From: JAFGLZ01 sp964622545
Lineage (GTDB): Bacteria > Planctomycetota > Phycisphaerae > UBA1845 > JAFGLZ01
Direction: 5' to 3'
DNA: 64,000 nucleotides
Assembly: GCA_964622545.1 (NCBI GenBank)
Contig: CAZUQM010000029.1
Coordinates: 24,857 to 88,856 of the forward strand
In this document: positions 8,035 to 15,843 of the stretch, piece by piece
Layout of the letters: the number at the start of each line of letters is the position of its first letter
How positions within the stretch are numbered: the first letter of the stretch is position 1
Notes under the pieces: generated by a model
What the model was told of the DNA's origin: nothing
The model's database searches: none
Seen by the model: the letters and a program-made list of their open reading frames with translations, nothing else
Made by a program: the position numbers and the translations under genes

Positions 8035-9219
8035 ATGCCCCAACCCATCCGGATCACGGACGAGGTTGTCCGTACGGTAACCGACCTACGCCGTGAGCTG
8101 CACGCCCACCCCGAGCTGAGCTTCGACCTGCCCGAGACCGCGCGACGCGTGCTCGAGCGACTGGAGCGCCTGCCGGGCCTGACGGTCCGGACCGGTGTGG
8201 CCGAACACGGTATCGTCGCGACGCTCAACGCCGACAAGCCCGGTCGGTGCGTGGCGTTGCGGGCCGACATGGACGCCTTGCCGCTGGGCGAGGTGAACAA
8301 TCTGCCATACGCGTCGACCGTTGCCGGGCGGATGCACGCCTGCGGGCACGACGGCAACACGGCCTGTCTGGTGGGCGCGGCGATGGTCCTGTGCGGCATG
8401 GCCGACGAGCTGCCCGGCAAGGTCAAGTTCATCTTCCAGCCGGCCGAGGAGGGCGGCGGCGGGGGACGCGTGATGTGCGAGGCAGGCGCGCTGGACGATC
8501 CGCCGGTGGACATGGCCTTCGCGCTGCACGCCTGGCCGGTGCTTGCGCTGGGTGAGGTCGGCGTGCGAAGCGGCCCGGCTCTGGCATCGACCGACACGCC
8601 GAAGATCACGATCCGCGGCGCGGGCGGGCATGGGGCGCATCCGGAGAGCTGCGTCGATCCGGTGGTGGTGGCCGCGCACGTGATCCTCGCGCTGCAGAGC
8701 ATCTCGTCGCGGTTCATCAAGCCGACCGAACCGGTGGTGGTCACGCTGTCGCAAGTGCACGCCGGCACGACGCACAACATCATCCCCTCCGAGGCGATGA
8801 TCGAGGGCACGATCCGCACGCTCTCGCCGGAGGTGCGGCAGCGGACCCACGAACTCGTCCGGCAGATCGCCACGCAGACCGCGGTCGCCTACGGCGCGAC
8901 GGCCGAGGTCGAGATCGAGCCGGGCTATCCGCCGCTGATCAACGACCAGGGCGCGGCGGATCTGGTGGCCGAGGTGGGCGAGGGGGTGGTGGGGTCCGAG
9001 AAGGTGGTCCGGATCGAGCCGCCCAGCATGGGCGGCGAGGACTTCGCCTACTACGCCGAGCGCGTGCCCGCGGCGATGTGGCGGCTCGGCGTCAGGCCGA
9101 AGAACCAGACGACCGCACCGGGCCTGCACACGCCCACGTTCGACTTCAACGACGCCGCCATCCCGACGGCGATCGCGATGCACTGCGAGACTGCGCGGCG
9201 GGCCTTGACGCCCGGCTAA
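8035..9219 (+). CDS. M20D amidohydrolase (hippurate/IAA-amino-acid hydrolase type)
   Basis: A 394-residue M20 family amidohydrolase. It has the subfamily hallmarks RRELHAHPELSF (residues 19-30), LRADMDALPL, MHACGHDGN (metal-binding Cys and His) and an EEGGGG segment, plus GGEDFAYYAERVPA near the C-terminus. These enzymes cleave N-acyl amino acids such as hippurate or N-acetyl-diaminopimelate. The protein lacks a signal peptide, so it is cytoplasmic. It is distinct from the ArgE/DapE-type gene 5 kb upstream. Its stop overlaps that of the convergent membrane protein gene. Confidence 0.88.
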   Translation: MPQPIRITDEVVRTVTDLRRELHAHPELSFDLPETARRVLERLERLPGLTVRTGVAEHGIVATLNADKPGRCVALRADMDALPLGEVNNLPYASTVAGRMHACGHDGNTACLVGAAMVLCGMADELPGKVKFIFQPAEEGGGGGRVMCEAGALDDPPVDMAFALHAWPVLALGEVGVRSGPALASTDTPKITIRGAGGHGAHPESCVDPVVVAAHVILALQSISSRFIKPTEPVVVTLSQVHAGTTHNIIPSEAMIEGTIRTLSPEVRQRTHELVRQIATQTAVAYGATAEVEIEPGYPPLINDQGAADLVAEVGEGVVGSEKVVRIEPPSMGGEDFAYYAERVPAAMWRLGVRPKNQTTAPGLHTPTFDFNDAAIPTAIAMHCETARRALTPG

Positions 9220-10220
9220 AGGTAGAAGCTCCAGTACCACAAGACGCTCAGGGCGGCAGCGGTCAGAAGGGCCAGGAGCGCCAGAAGCTGGCAGAGGATG
9301 ACCGTCATCGCGGGATGGTCGAAGCGCAGATACCAGCGATAGGCCTTGGCCAGGCGGTGTGTCGAGACGATGATGCCCAGCAGGAACAGGAGCAGCGCGC
9401 TGGCTTGCAGGTCTTGAAGGGAGGCCATAGGCGGCTGTCCGCCGAGGTACCTCACCACCAGGATCATCAGGAGCAAGGCCAGCCCGATCCAGACCACGAG
9501 ATCCATGCTGTAGATCACGCAACGAAGCACGTGAAACGAACTCATCCGCGCCCGCCGGATCGATAGCCGAAGGCTCACGAGCACGCCGAAGATGACCCAC
9601 GGCCAGGCGAGCGGCCACAGGAGCGTGAGCCAGCCGAACCGCCACCGCCATAGGTCCCGTGAGAGTTGGGTCGCCAAGCCCCGCCCCAGCTTGATGGGGT
9701 AGTGGACGTCGAGGTACGCCTCGATCGAGCCGTATTCCCGGATGACCGAGTTGCGGTGGCCGACCGCGTAGTTCCGATCGGAGAGCTGAGCGGCCGCGCG
9801 GGCGTGCAGCGGCTTGTACATCCGGATCAGCATGCCGCCCCGGCCGTGTAGGAAGATCGCCACCTGGGTCAGTAGCAGCACCACGTAGACGGCGGAGACG
9901 AGCCCCCAGTACGTCAGCAGGCGCCTGCGCGATGTCGGTTGTGTTGGGTGCAGCGACTGCCAGAAAGGCGTCGGCCGACATGTGCCCAGAAGCGTCCGAG
10001 CGAACGCCCACCAGGGCCTTTCGGGATGATGCTCGTAGAGGAACGCGTGCGGTCGGCGCTGGACGTCGAGCACCTCGGGCCAGTCGAACGTGTAGCCGCA
10101 CTCCGGGCAGCGCGGCTCGACGAGCCCGCGGAGGTTGTACTCACACAGCGGACAGGGCACGTCGTGATCGACGGACGACCAGTCCGGCGGTGCGGCCTGG
10201 GCGGTGGCGGGATCGGTCAT
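9216..10220 (-). CDS. Zinc-ribbon membrane protein, five predicted helices
   Basis: A 334-residue protein of unknown function. The N-terminus carries CPLC (23-26) and CPEC (38-41), probably one zinc ribbon, followed by a loop and about five hydrophobic segments, starting with LLTYWGLVSAVYVVLLLTQ and ending at the extreme C-terminus with a helix containing LLTAAALSVLWYW. CxxC-plus-TM proteins of this shape appear common in planctomycetes. The ATG at 10220 was preferred over a TTG 42 bases upstream because AGGACTGGGG precedes it. The gene is convergent with the amidohydrolase, with overlapping stops. Confidence 0.72.
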   Translation of the reverse strand: MTDPATAQAAPPDWSSVDHDVPCPLCEYNLRGLVEPRCPECGYTFDWPEVLDVQRRPHAFLYEHHPERPWWAFARTLLGTCRPTPFWQSLHPTQPTSRRRLLTYWGLVSAVYVVLLLTQVAIFLHGRGGMLIRMYKPLHARAAAQLSDRNYAVGHRNSVIREYGSIEAYLDVHYPIKLGRGLATQLSRDLWRWRFGWLTLLWPLAWPWVIFGVLVSLRLSIRRARMSSFHVLRCVIYSMDLVVWIGLALLLMILVVRYLGGQPPMASLQDLQASALLLFLLGIIVSTHRLAKAYRWYLRFDHPAMTVILCQLLALLALLTAAALSVLWYWSFYL

Positions 10221-10301
10221 CCCCAGTCCTGCGTCAACGAGAGGCCCCTTCTGAGAGGACAAAGCCTGACCCGCCCGAGGGAAGGCAAGCCCGGTTCAAC
10301 G

Positions 10302-10367
10302 GCAACGCTCCCTCACGGTCGCGTCTCCGACGGGTGCAACGCTCCCTCACGGTCGCGTCTCCGACGG
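10302..10367. repeat. Tandem pair of a dispersed 'ACGCTCCCTCACGGTCGCG' repeat
   Basis: Two identical 32-base units occupy 10302-10333 and 10336-10367, with a 34-base period. The same sequence recurs in opposite orientation at 23304-23332 with two differences in 29 bases, and in diverged form at 53031-53052. This is therefore a dispersed intergenic repeat family. Similar '..CTCCCTCACGGTCGCG..' sequences are, from memory, common between planctomycete genes. Confidence 0.75.
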
Positions 10368-10373
10368 AGGATC

Positions 10374-10449
10374 GTAGGGTGCGTCTCGACGCACCTTTCC
10401 ATGTCAGACCCAGAAACCGCACGGTATGGTGCATCAAGATGCACCCTAC
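10374..10449. repeat. 76-bp element bounded by two self-palindromic terminal repeats
   Basis: The left end (10374-10395) is GTAGGGTGCGTC followed by TCGACGCACC. The right end (10428-10449) is GGTGCATCAAG followed by ATGCACCCTAC. Each end is itself a perfect 8-bp hairpin with a two-base loop, and the two are inverted copies of one another with a few substitutions. This architecture fits a REP/BIME- or MITE-like element mobilised in trans; no transposase is present. Confidence 0.7.
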
Positions 10450-10631
10450 TCGACTTGTTTCCAGGCATCGACGACGTGTCCGATGCCGGGGGGGCTGGTG
10501 GTTGGACCGCTCGTGCGTACGGGCGGATGCGGTGCCCATGGCACCCCCCGCGCATAGCCGACCAACGATCAGAGCAGCGACCGTCAGGGAACCCTGCCGA
10601 TCGTCGGCGCGTTTCGGTGGCCCCTGAGGCT
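10450..10631. other. Non-coding remainder of the repeat-rich spacer
   Basis: Between the palindromic element and the end of the GH38 gene no supported coding frame, terminator or RNA was recognised. Open frames crossing this stretch also run through the repeats and antisense of GH38. Confidence 0.4.
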
Positions 10632-13600
10632 TCACTCGCCGTACGGGTCCAGCCGGATGTTCACCATCTCGTGCGGCTTGAGCGAGACCTTCATCGTGCC
10701 GTCGGTGACCGGGATCTCGCCGTGGGGCTCCTCCAAGACGTTCACGCGCCGGGCCGAGTCCACCGAGATCGGCTCGTGCAGCTTGACGGTCGCCGTCGTC
10801 GGCTTGCCCTCGAACTCGCGGATTCGCGCGACCACGCCGCGCCGATCCTGCGTCCACGTCAGGCCCGTCATCATGACGTTGGCCGGTTCGATCGTGATCA
10901 GGCCATGCCGGTCGGCAGGGCGGCTGCCCTTGCGGCCGGCCGGCAGGTACTCGACCGCCAGCGGCCTGCAAGAGTCGACCGCATACCGATGCGCGGCCGT
11001 GACCGGGCCCAGCTCGCCGCCGCGCTTCCGGCTGGTCAGGGCGAACCCGAACTGGAACTCACCGCCCTGCGAGGCCGGGAAGTTCGTGAACCAGTAGTTG
11101 TTGAACAGCCACATGTAGAACTGCGGGCCGGGCGGCTCGAGCGTCTGCTGATACTGCCCGACGTGGATGTCACCGATCTGCACCAGTGGCGTGGCCTTGC
11201 TGGCGACGATGACGTCGATGCCGTCGTCGGCCTTCTCCGACAGCCGCACGTAGCGTTGGATCGAATGGTAGTCCGACGCTGTGCCGTCGATCTGCCCGGG
11301 CCCGGGCTCGAACGTGCCGCCGACCGCGTCGAGGTCGAACACGGCGTCGTTCAGGCCCAGCGGGAAGGCCAGGTAGCCGGCCTCGGGCTCGGTCTGACCC
11401 GGCTTGCGGAGGTTGATCCGGATCTCCACGCGCGGCGTACGGCGGTAGAGCCGCAAGTCGAGGTTGAACGTGTGACGGTCGGCGATCTTGCCCGAGACGC
11501 GCAGCTCCTTCATGAGGAAACCGTCGCGGACCTTGCTGACCCTGACCTCGCCGGCCGTCTGCCGATCGAACTCGAGGTCCTTGCGCGGCGGCCAGAACAT
11601 CCATCGCCCGCGCTCGTGGGCGACCTCTTCGTAGACGTACTGCAGCAGGCCGTACGGGCAGTCGCTGCGCTTGGAAACGAGCTCGCGGTTGGCCAGCTTG
11701 TCGCGGAGGCTGAACAGCGCGCCGGTCTTCGGGTCGACCTCGACGTGGTAGTAGTCGTTCGAGAGGATGTTGCCGCCGACGTAGAGGTCGGTCGATTGAT
11801 CCGCCTCGGGCGCGTCCGGATCGATCCTCAGCACGCGATACCCGAGCGGCGGCACGGTCGGCACGTCGATCAGGTACACGCTGTCGTAGATGGGGGCGCC
11901 GCCGAGCTTCTCGACGGCGACGGGCTTGCCGGTCGCGGCATCGACCAGGCGGAAAGCCTTGCGTCCATACGTCGCCGGGGCTGGGATGCGGAACTCGCAA
12001 ATGCCGCCGCGCGGCCACGACGACGGGTTCTGGACGACGACGGACGGGCCCGTCGTCGGCACCTCTTGGGCGAAGGCGACCCGTGCGGCGTCGTGGATGG
12101 TCGCGGTCAACATCGAAGCTTCATACGCCTGGGCCGACTTGTACCGCCACTGGGCCTTGCTCATCCAGCTTTCGGGTCGGCTGATGCTGCCAGCGTAACC
12201 CCATGTATGCTCGTCAAACATGAGCGTGCGGCGGAAGGCCTTGTCGATCTTGTCGGGCAGGGCGGGCAGCTCGGCCGGGCTCGCCGACGCCGCCAGCAGC
12301 GCGACCGCCGACTCCAGCTCCTCGTGCGTCTGCCGGATCAGCGAGACCTCTTGCACGGCCGTCCCGTTGCCGTCGGCCCACCAGTCGCACCAGGCCTTGC
12401 GGATACGCGGCAGCTTGGCGCTGTCGGCGACCTCGAGGTCCTTGAAGAACTCGCTGATCGTCGCCACGCGGAGCTTCGGCCAGGCGTAGCGTTTGTTCCA
12501 GGCCCGGACCATGTCGCACATGCCCGTGCTGGGCCACGCGTCGTCGGTGCGATAGCCGGAGAGCTGAAGCAGGACGGCCTTGTGCGGATAGCCGCGGCGC
12601 TTCAGATCCTTCAGGTAGCCCGTCAACTGGCCCACCACGGCCTCGGGGTCGGCGGTGCTGCCGAGGTAGTTGCCGGCCATGTAGTGCTCGCCCCGCCAGG
12701 TCAGCACGGACGACCCGTCGGGCGCTTCCCAGTGCAGGCCAGTCGGGCGGTCGAACGGCACGATGGATCGTGTCCGGTTGATGCCGGTGGCGAAGTACGT
12801 CACGCCCGCACCGCGGAGCAGCCGCGGCAGGCTCAGCGCGTAGCCGTTCACGTCGTTCTGCATCGCGCTGAGGACCTTGGCCCCGAGCTCGCGGCGGAAG
12901 CGCTGGATGTTGTGCAGCGACCGGATCAGGACCTCCTCGGTGGCCAGGTCGGTCATGTTCATGGGCAGGGCGGCCAGCTCGATGCGGCCGTCGGCGATCG
13001 CTCGCCGGAGCCGGGCGACCTGCTCGGGCGTGCGGCTGTCGAGGAACAGCTCAACCGACCATGTGGCCTCGCAGGTCCAGCGGAACTTGGCGTCGTCGGG
13101 GTAGTCGTCGGTGGCGTCGACGTAGTCGAGGGCGGCGTCGATGAAGTCGACGAGCCTTGCGGCCAGCGAGGCCTGCGTGTCGGGGTAGCCCACGTCGGAG
13201 TGCGTGTGCTGGACGAGATAGACCGTCCACGGGCGGATCGGTTCGACGTCGACGCTCTTGCGGATCTCGCGATCGCCCCTTTTCAGGACGACGTCGGCCT
13301 TGGCGGGCTGCTCGACCGGCGGGAACGGCACCGTGATGCTTCGCCCGCCGAGCTTCGTCTCGGGCACGGGCTCGGTGGCGGTCCGGCCGGCCACGGTCAC
13401 CGAGATCTCACCGGCCGGTCCGCAGATGTCGGCCGAGACCTTCATCACCTGGCGCGGGCCCTTGTCGGTCTTGATGATCGCGGCCTGGGGCTCGGTGCGG
13501 AGCGACGCCTGGAGCTTGGACGGGTCGATGCGCTGAAGCCGCACGGCGTCGTAGATCAGCCATGACCCGGCCATGTTTCGCAGCTTGATCGTGTTGTCGC

Positions 13601-14084
13601 CCGGGCGAAGCAGGCTGCCGGCCATCGGCAGACGCAGCACTTGCTCGCGGCCCGATTTCGGATTCGTCAGCACATCGTCGCCGGCGCCGCGCTGCGTGCG
13701 CAGCTCGGTCTTGGCGTCGTTGATCTCGACCGCGATCCGAGGCGGCGAGCTGCCATGGGCGTCGACGAGGTCGAGCTCCAGACAGGCCGTCCCGTCGATC
13801 GGCTTGGCGAGCTTGAAGCGGATCGTGAACGTATGCCCGCGGCTGCCGGCCCAGGTGTCGGCCGGGCCGGGATGGATGAACGACCAGTCCTTGACCGGGC
13901 TGCTCTTGCCGACGGTGAACACGACGTCGCGTGGGAACGTGGCGTTGTACCGGCCGTAGTGATGCGCGATGGCCAGATCGGTGTACGTGTTGTCGGCCTG
14001 GCCGATCTGCCAGATGACGTCGTCGGCCGCGCCGACCGCCGCCGCTGACGCCAAGACCAAGGCCGTAGCTGTTGCCGAAAGCAT
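10632..14084 (-). CDS. Secreted GH38 family alpha-mannosidase-like glycosidase, multidomain
   Basis: A 1150-residue protein with a signal peptide (about 1-20). An N-terminal beta-sandwich (about 22-170), beginning VIWQIGQADNTYTDL, resembles the carbohydrate-binding domain III of rhamnogalacturonan lyases. A linker domain precedes the GH38 catalytic region (about 285-540). Zinc-site and catalytic motifs are visible as LVQHTHSDVGYPDT (near 290) and SAMQNDVNG (near 406), the latter holding the likely nucleophile Asp. The C-terminal half is the beta-rich region usual for GH38. GAGGAGGA precedes the ATG at 14084. The target glycan is unknown; export suggests an extracellular polymer or a periplasmic oligosaccharide. 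Confidence 0.85.
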   Translation of the reverse strand: MLSATATALVLASAAAVGAADDVIWQIGQADNTYTDLAIAHHYGRYNATFPRDVVFTVGKSSPVKDWSFIHPGPADTWAGSRGHTFTIRFKLAKPIDGTACLELDLVDAHGSSPPRIAVEINDAKTELRTQRGAGDDVLTNPKSGREQVLRLPMAGSLLRPGDNTIKLRNMAGSWLIYDAVRLQRIDPSKLQASLRTEPQAAIIKTDKGPRQVMKVSADICGPAGEISVTVAGRTATEPVPETKLGGRSITVPFPPVEQPAKADVVLKRGDREIRKSVDVEPIRPWTVYLVQHTHSDVGYPDTQASLAARLVDFIDAALDYVDATDDYPDDAKFRWTCEATWSVELFLDSRTPEQVARLRRAIADGRIELAALPMNMTDLATEEVLIRSLHNIQRFRRELGAKVLSAMQNDVNGYALSLPRLLRGAGVTYFATGINRTRSIVPFDRPTGLHWEAPDGSSVLTWRGEHYMAGNYLGSTADPEAVVGQLTGYLKDLKRRGYPHKAVLLQLSGYRTDDAWPSTGMCDMVRAWNKRYAWPKLRVATISEFFKDLEVADSAKLPRIRKAWCDWWADGNGTAVQEVSLIRQTHEELESAVALLAASASPAELPALPDKIDKAFRRTLMFDEHTWGYAGSISRPESWMSKAQWRYKSAQAYEASMLTATIHDAARVAFAQEVPTTGPSVVVQNPSSWPRGGICEFRIPAPATYGRKAFRLVDAATGKPVAVEKLGGAPIYDSVYLIDVPTVPPLGYRVLRIDPDAPEADQSTDLYVGGNILSNDYYHVEVDPKTGALFSLRDKLANRELVSKRSDCPYGLLQYVYEEVAHERGRWMFWPPRKDLEFDRQTAGEVRVSKVRDGFLMKELRVSGKIADRHTFNLDLRLYRRTPRVEIRINLRKPGQTEPEAGYLAFPLGLNDAVFDLDAVGGTFEPGPGQIDGTASDYHSIQRYVRLSEKADDGIDVIVASKATPLVQIGDIHVGQYQQTLEPPGPQFYMWLFNNYWFTNFPASQGGEFQFGFALTSRKRGGELGPVTAAHRYAVDSCRPLAVEYLPAGRKGSRPADRHGLITIEPANVMMTGLTWTQDRRGVVARIREFEGKPTTATVKLHEPISVDSARRVNVLEEPHGEIPVTDGTMKVSLKPHEMVNIRLDPYGE

Positions 14085-14238
14085 GACGTGTCCTCCTCGT
14101 GTGGGATCACAGGCTCGACTTAAGGCTATCTTGACGTGGCAACACGATCAACTGGCGTTCTCGCCTCCGACAGGTTGTTGTGGATTGCGGACCGTTCGAC
14201 ATGATAAACTTGCAGTGGAATTCATCCGAGGAACTGTC

Positions 14239-15207
14239 ATGATCGAGCGCATCGAGTTCGAGAACTTCAAGGCCCTCCGCAAGACCTCGCTGGATTTGGG
14301 CCCCTTCACGCTGATCGTCGGCCCGAACGGTAGCGGCAAGAGCACGGTGTTTCAGGCGCTGCAGGGCTTGGCTGCCCAACAGACGGTCGCTCATGATTCA
14401 GTTCAGCACGTTGAGGCCGGATCGGCAGAAGTGCGCGTCCGCGTGTGGGCTCGAACTGAGGCTGGGACAAGCGGTTGGGGACGTTCTTGGAAGCCCGGGG
14501 CAAGGGAACCCAAATCAGGGGTTCCCGAGCGCTTCTCCGAAGTCAGGTCAGTCCGCATCTATTCTCTCGACGCCGAAGCCATTGCCAAACCGTCGCGACT
14601 CGATCCCGGTGTTGAACTCGCGCCAAACGGAGGCAACCTGCCCACGGTGCTCGATAGACTGCGGGACGAAGTACCGGAGCGGTTCGATGCACTGAACGCG
14701 CAGTTGGCCGAGTGGTTGCCCGAGTTCGATCGCATCCTCTTCGAGACTCCGAGTTCGGGTCAACGGGCCATCAAGCTCCGCGTACGCGGTACGGAGAAGA
14801 GCATCCAGGCAAGCGAGCTTTCGCAGGGCATCCTGCTGTCGCTGGCGTTGCTGACGCTAGCCTACCAGCCCGAGCCGCCGGCGCTGATCGGCCTAGAGGA
14901 GCCCGACCGCGGCATCCATCCGCGGTTATTCCGTCGCGTGCAGGAAGCACTCTATCGGCTGGCCTACCCGCAGAACTATGGTGAGGATCGACCGCCCACG
15001 CAGGTCATCGCCACGACGCACTCGCCCGTCATGCTCGACCTGTTCCGCGACTATCCCGAGCAGATCGTCATTGCCAACAAGGAGGGCACGGAGCTCACGT
15101 TCACGCGACTTAGCGAGATGGAACAGATCGATGAGATCCTCGAGGGCGCGAGCCTCGGCGAGGTCTGGTACACGGGTATCCTCGGGGGCGTGCCGATCGG
15201 CTCATGA
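14239..15207 (+). CDS. AAA/ABC-type ATPase, RecF/OLD-like, of a two-gene cassette
   Basis: A 322-residue ATPase with an N-terminal IEFENFKALRKTSLDLG strand pattern and Walker A GPNGSGKST (near 31-39), as in RecF, SMC-like and OLD ATPases. An ABC signature-like ELSQGILLSLALLTLAY lies near 200, Walker B-like PPALIGLEEPDRGIHPR near 220, and a switch His in VIATTHSPVMLDLF near 260. It corresponds to the AAA_21-type single-domain form with a short coiled-coil insertion. GAGGAA precedes the ATG at 14239. Its stop overlaps the start of the Toprim-like gene (ATGA). Pairs like this are frequent in anti-phage systems, but no defence role is shown here. Confidence 0.8.
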   Translation: MIERIEFENFKALRKTSLDLGPFTLIVGPNGSGKSTVFQALQGLAAQQTVAHDSVQHVEAGSAEVRVRVWARTEAGTSGWGRSWKPGAREPKSGVPERFSEVRSVRIYSLDAEAIAKPSRLDPGVELAPNGGNLPTVLDRLRDEVPERFDALNAQLAEWLPEFDRILFETPSSGQRAIKLRVRGTEKSIQASELSQGILLSLALLTLAYQPEPPALIGLEEPDRGIHPRLFRRVQEALYRLAYPQNYGEDRPPTQVIATTHSPVMLDLFRDYPEQIVIANKEGTELTFTRLSEMEQIDEILEGASLGEVWYTGILGGVPIGS

Positions 15208-15840
15208 AAGTCGCCATCCTCAGCGAATCCCCGGGCGACGAACAGATCCTCTGGACGCTGACTACTGCGCTGATCCAACCCCAGGCCGAGCTGACCGTCA
15301 AGCCGCCCATTCGCTCGCGCGGTTGGCCGGCGGTGAGGAACGTCCTGCCCATTGTCATCAAGGACCTTCACTACCACAGCGACTGCGATGGCTTGGTCGT
15401 CGTGGTCGATTCGGACGGTTCACCACTTCATAACTCCGAGCACGACGCAGACCATCCAGACTTCGCATCGTGCCGAACCTGTCTTCTGCGCCGTCACTCG
15501 GACCTTGGGCGATCTCAGCGACGTACCGAATCGTCAGCCCCTTCGCGTGGCCATTGGAGTTGCGGCACCGGCGCTCGAGGCGTGGCTTCGCTTCTCGACG
15601 GATCGGACCTGCACCGAACGCGCCTGGGCCGTGAGGCAGCAGGACCGTGCTTCCGCTCCCCAGGAGATCCGCCGACTCAAGGAGCAGCTTTACGGCACGA
15701 GCCGCGTGACCGACAAACACATTCGAGAACAGGGTCTGCCGCTAGCCGAAAGGCTGGTCCAGGACCTCAACGCCCTCGAGCGCGCCTTCCCTAACGGGTT
15801 CGGTTCGTTCGCCGCAGAGCTGCGATCGTGGGCGAAATAG
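15204..15840 (+). pseudogene. Toprim-like (DUF4276-type) partner of the ATPase, single frameshift
   Basis: The reading frame starting at 15204 encodes MKVAILSESPGDEQI, then GLVVVVDSDGSP, an acidic Toprim-like pattern, and a CRTCLLR zinc-like motif. It then loses sense at about 15480-15493. The +1 frame continues sensibly from VTRTLGDLSDV through IGVAAPALEAWLRF to AAELRSWAK and a stop at 15840. Removing one base near 15492 (in CTTCTGCGCCGTC) gives a continuous protein of about 211 residues. The gene is either disrupted in this strain or the sequence carries a one-base error. The four-base overlap with the ATPase gene shows the two are co-translated. Confidence 0.68.
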
Positions 15841-15843
15841 CTC

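Noticed and set aside
9939..13565. Long plus-strand open frame of about 1200 codons
   Set aside because: It is antisense to the GH38 gene and the membrane-protein gene, which have clear family motifs and signal peptide; the open frame reflects GC-rich codon bias and its sequence is low in recognisable motifs.
14150..14238. Possible promoter before the ATPase gene
   Set aside because: No -35/-10 pair with acceptable spacing was found (the GATAAA near 14200 lacks a partner).
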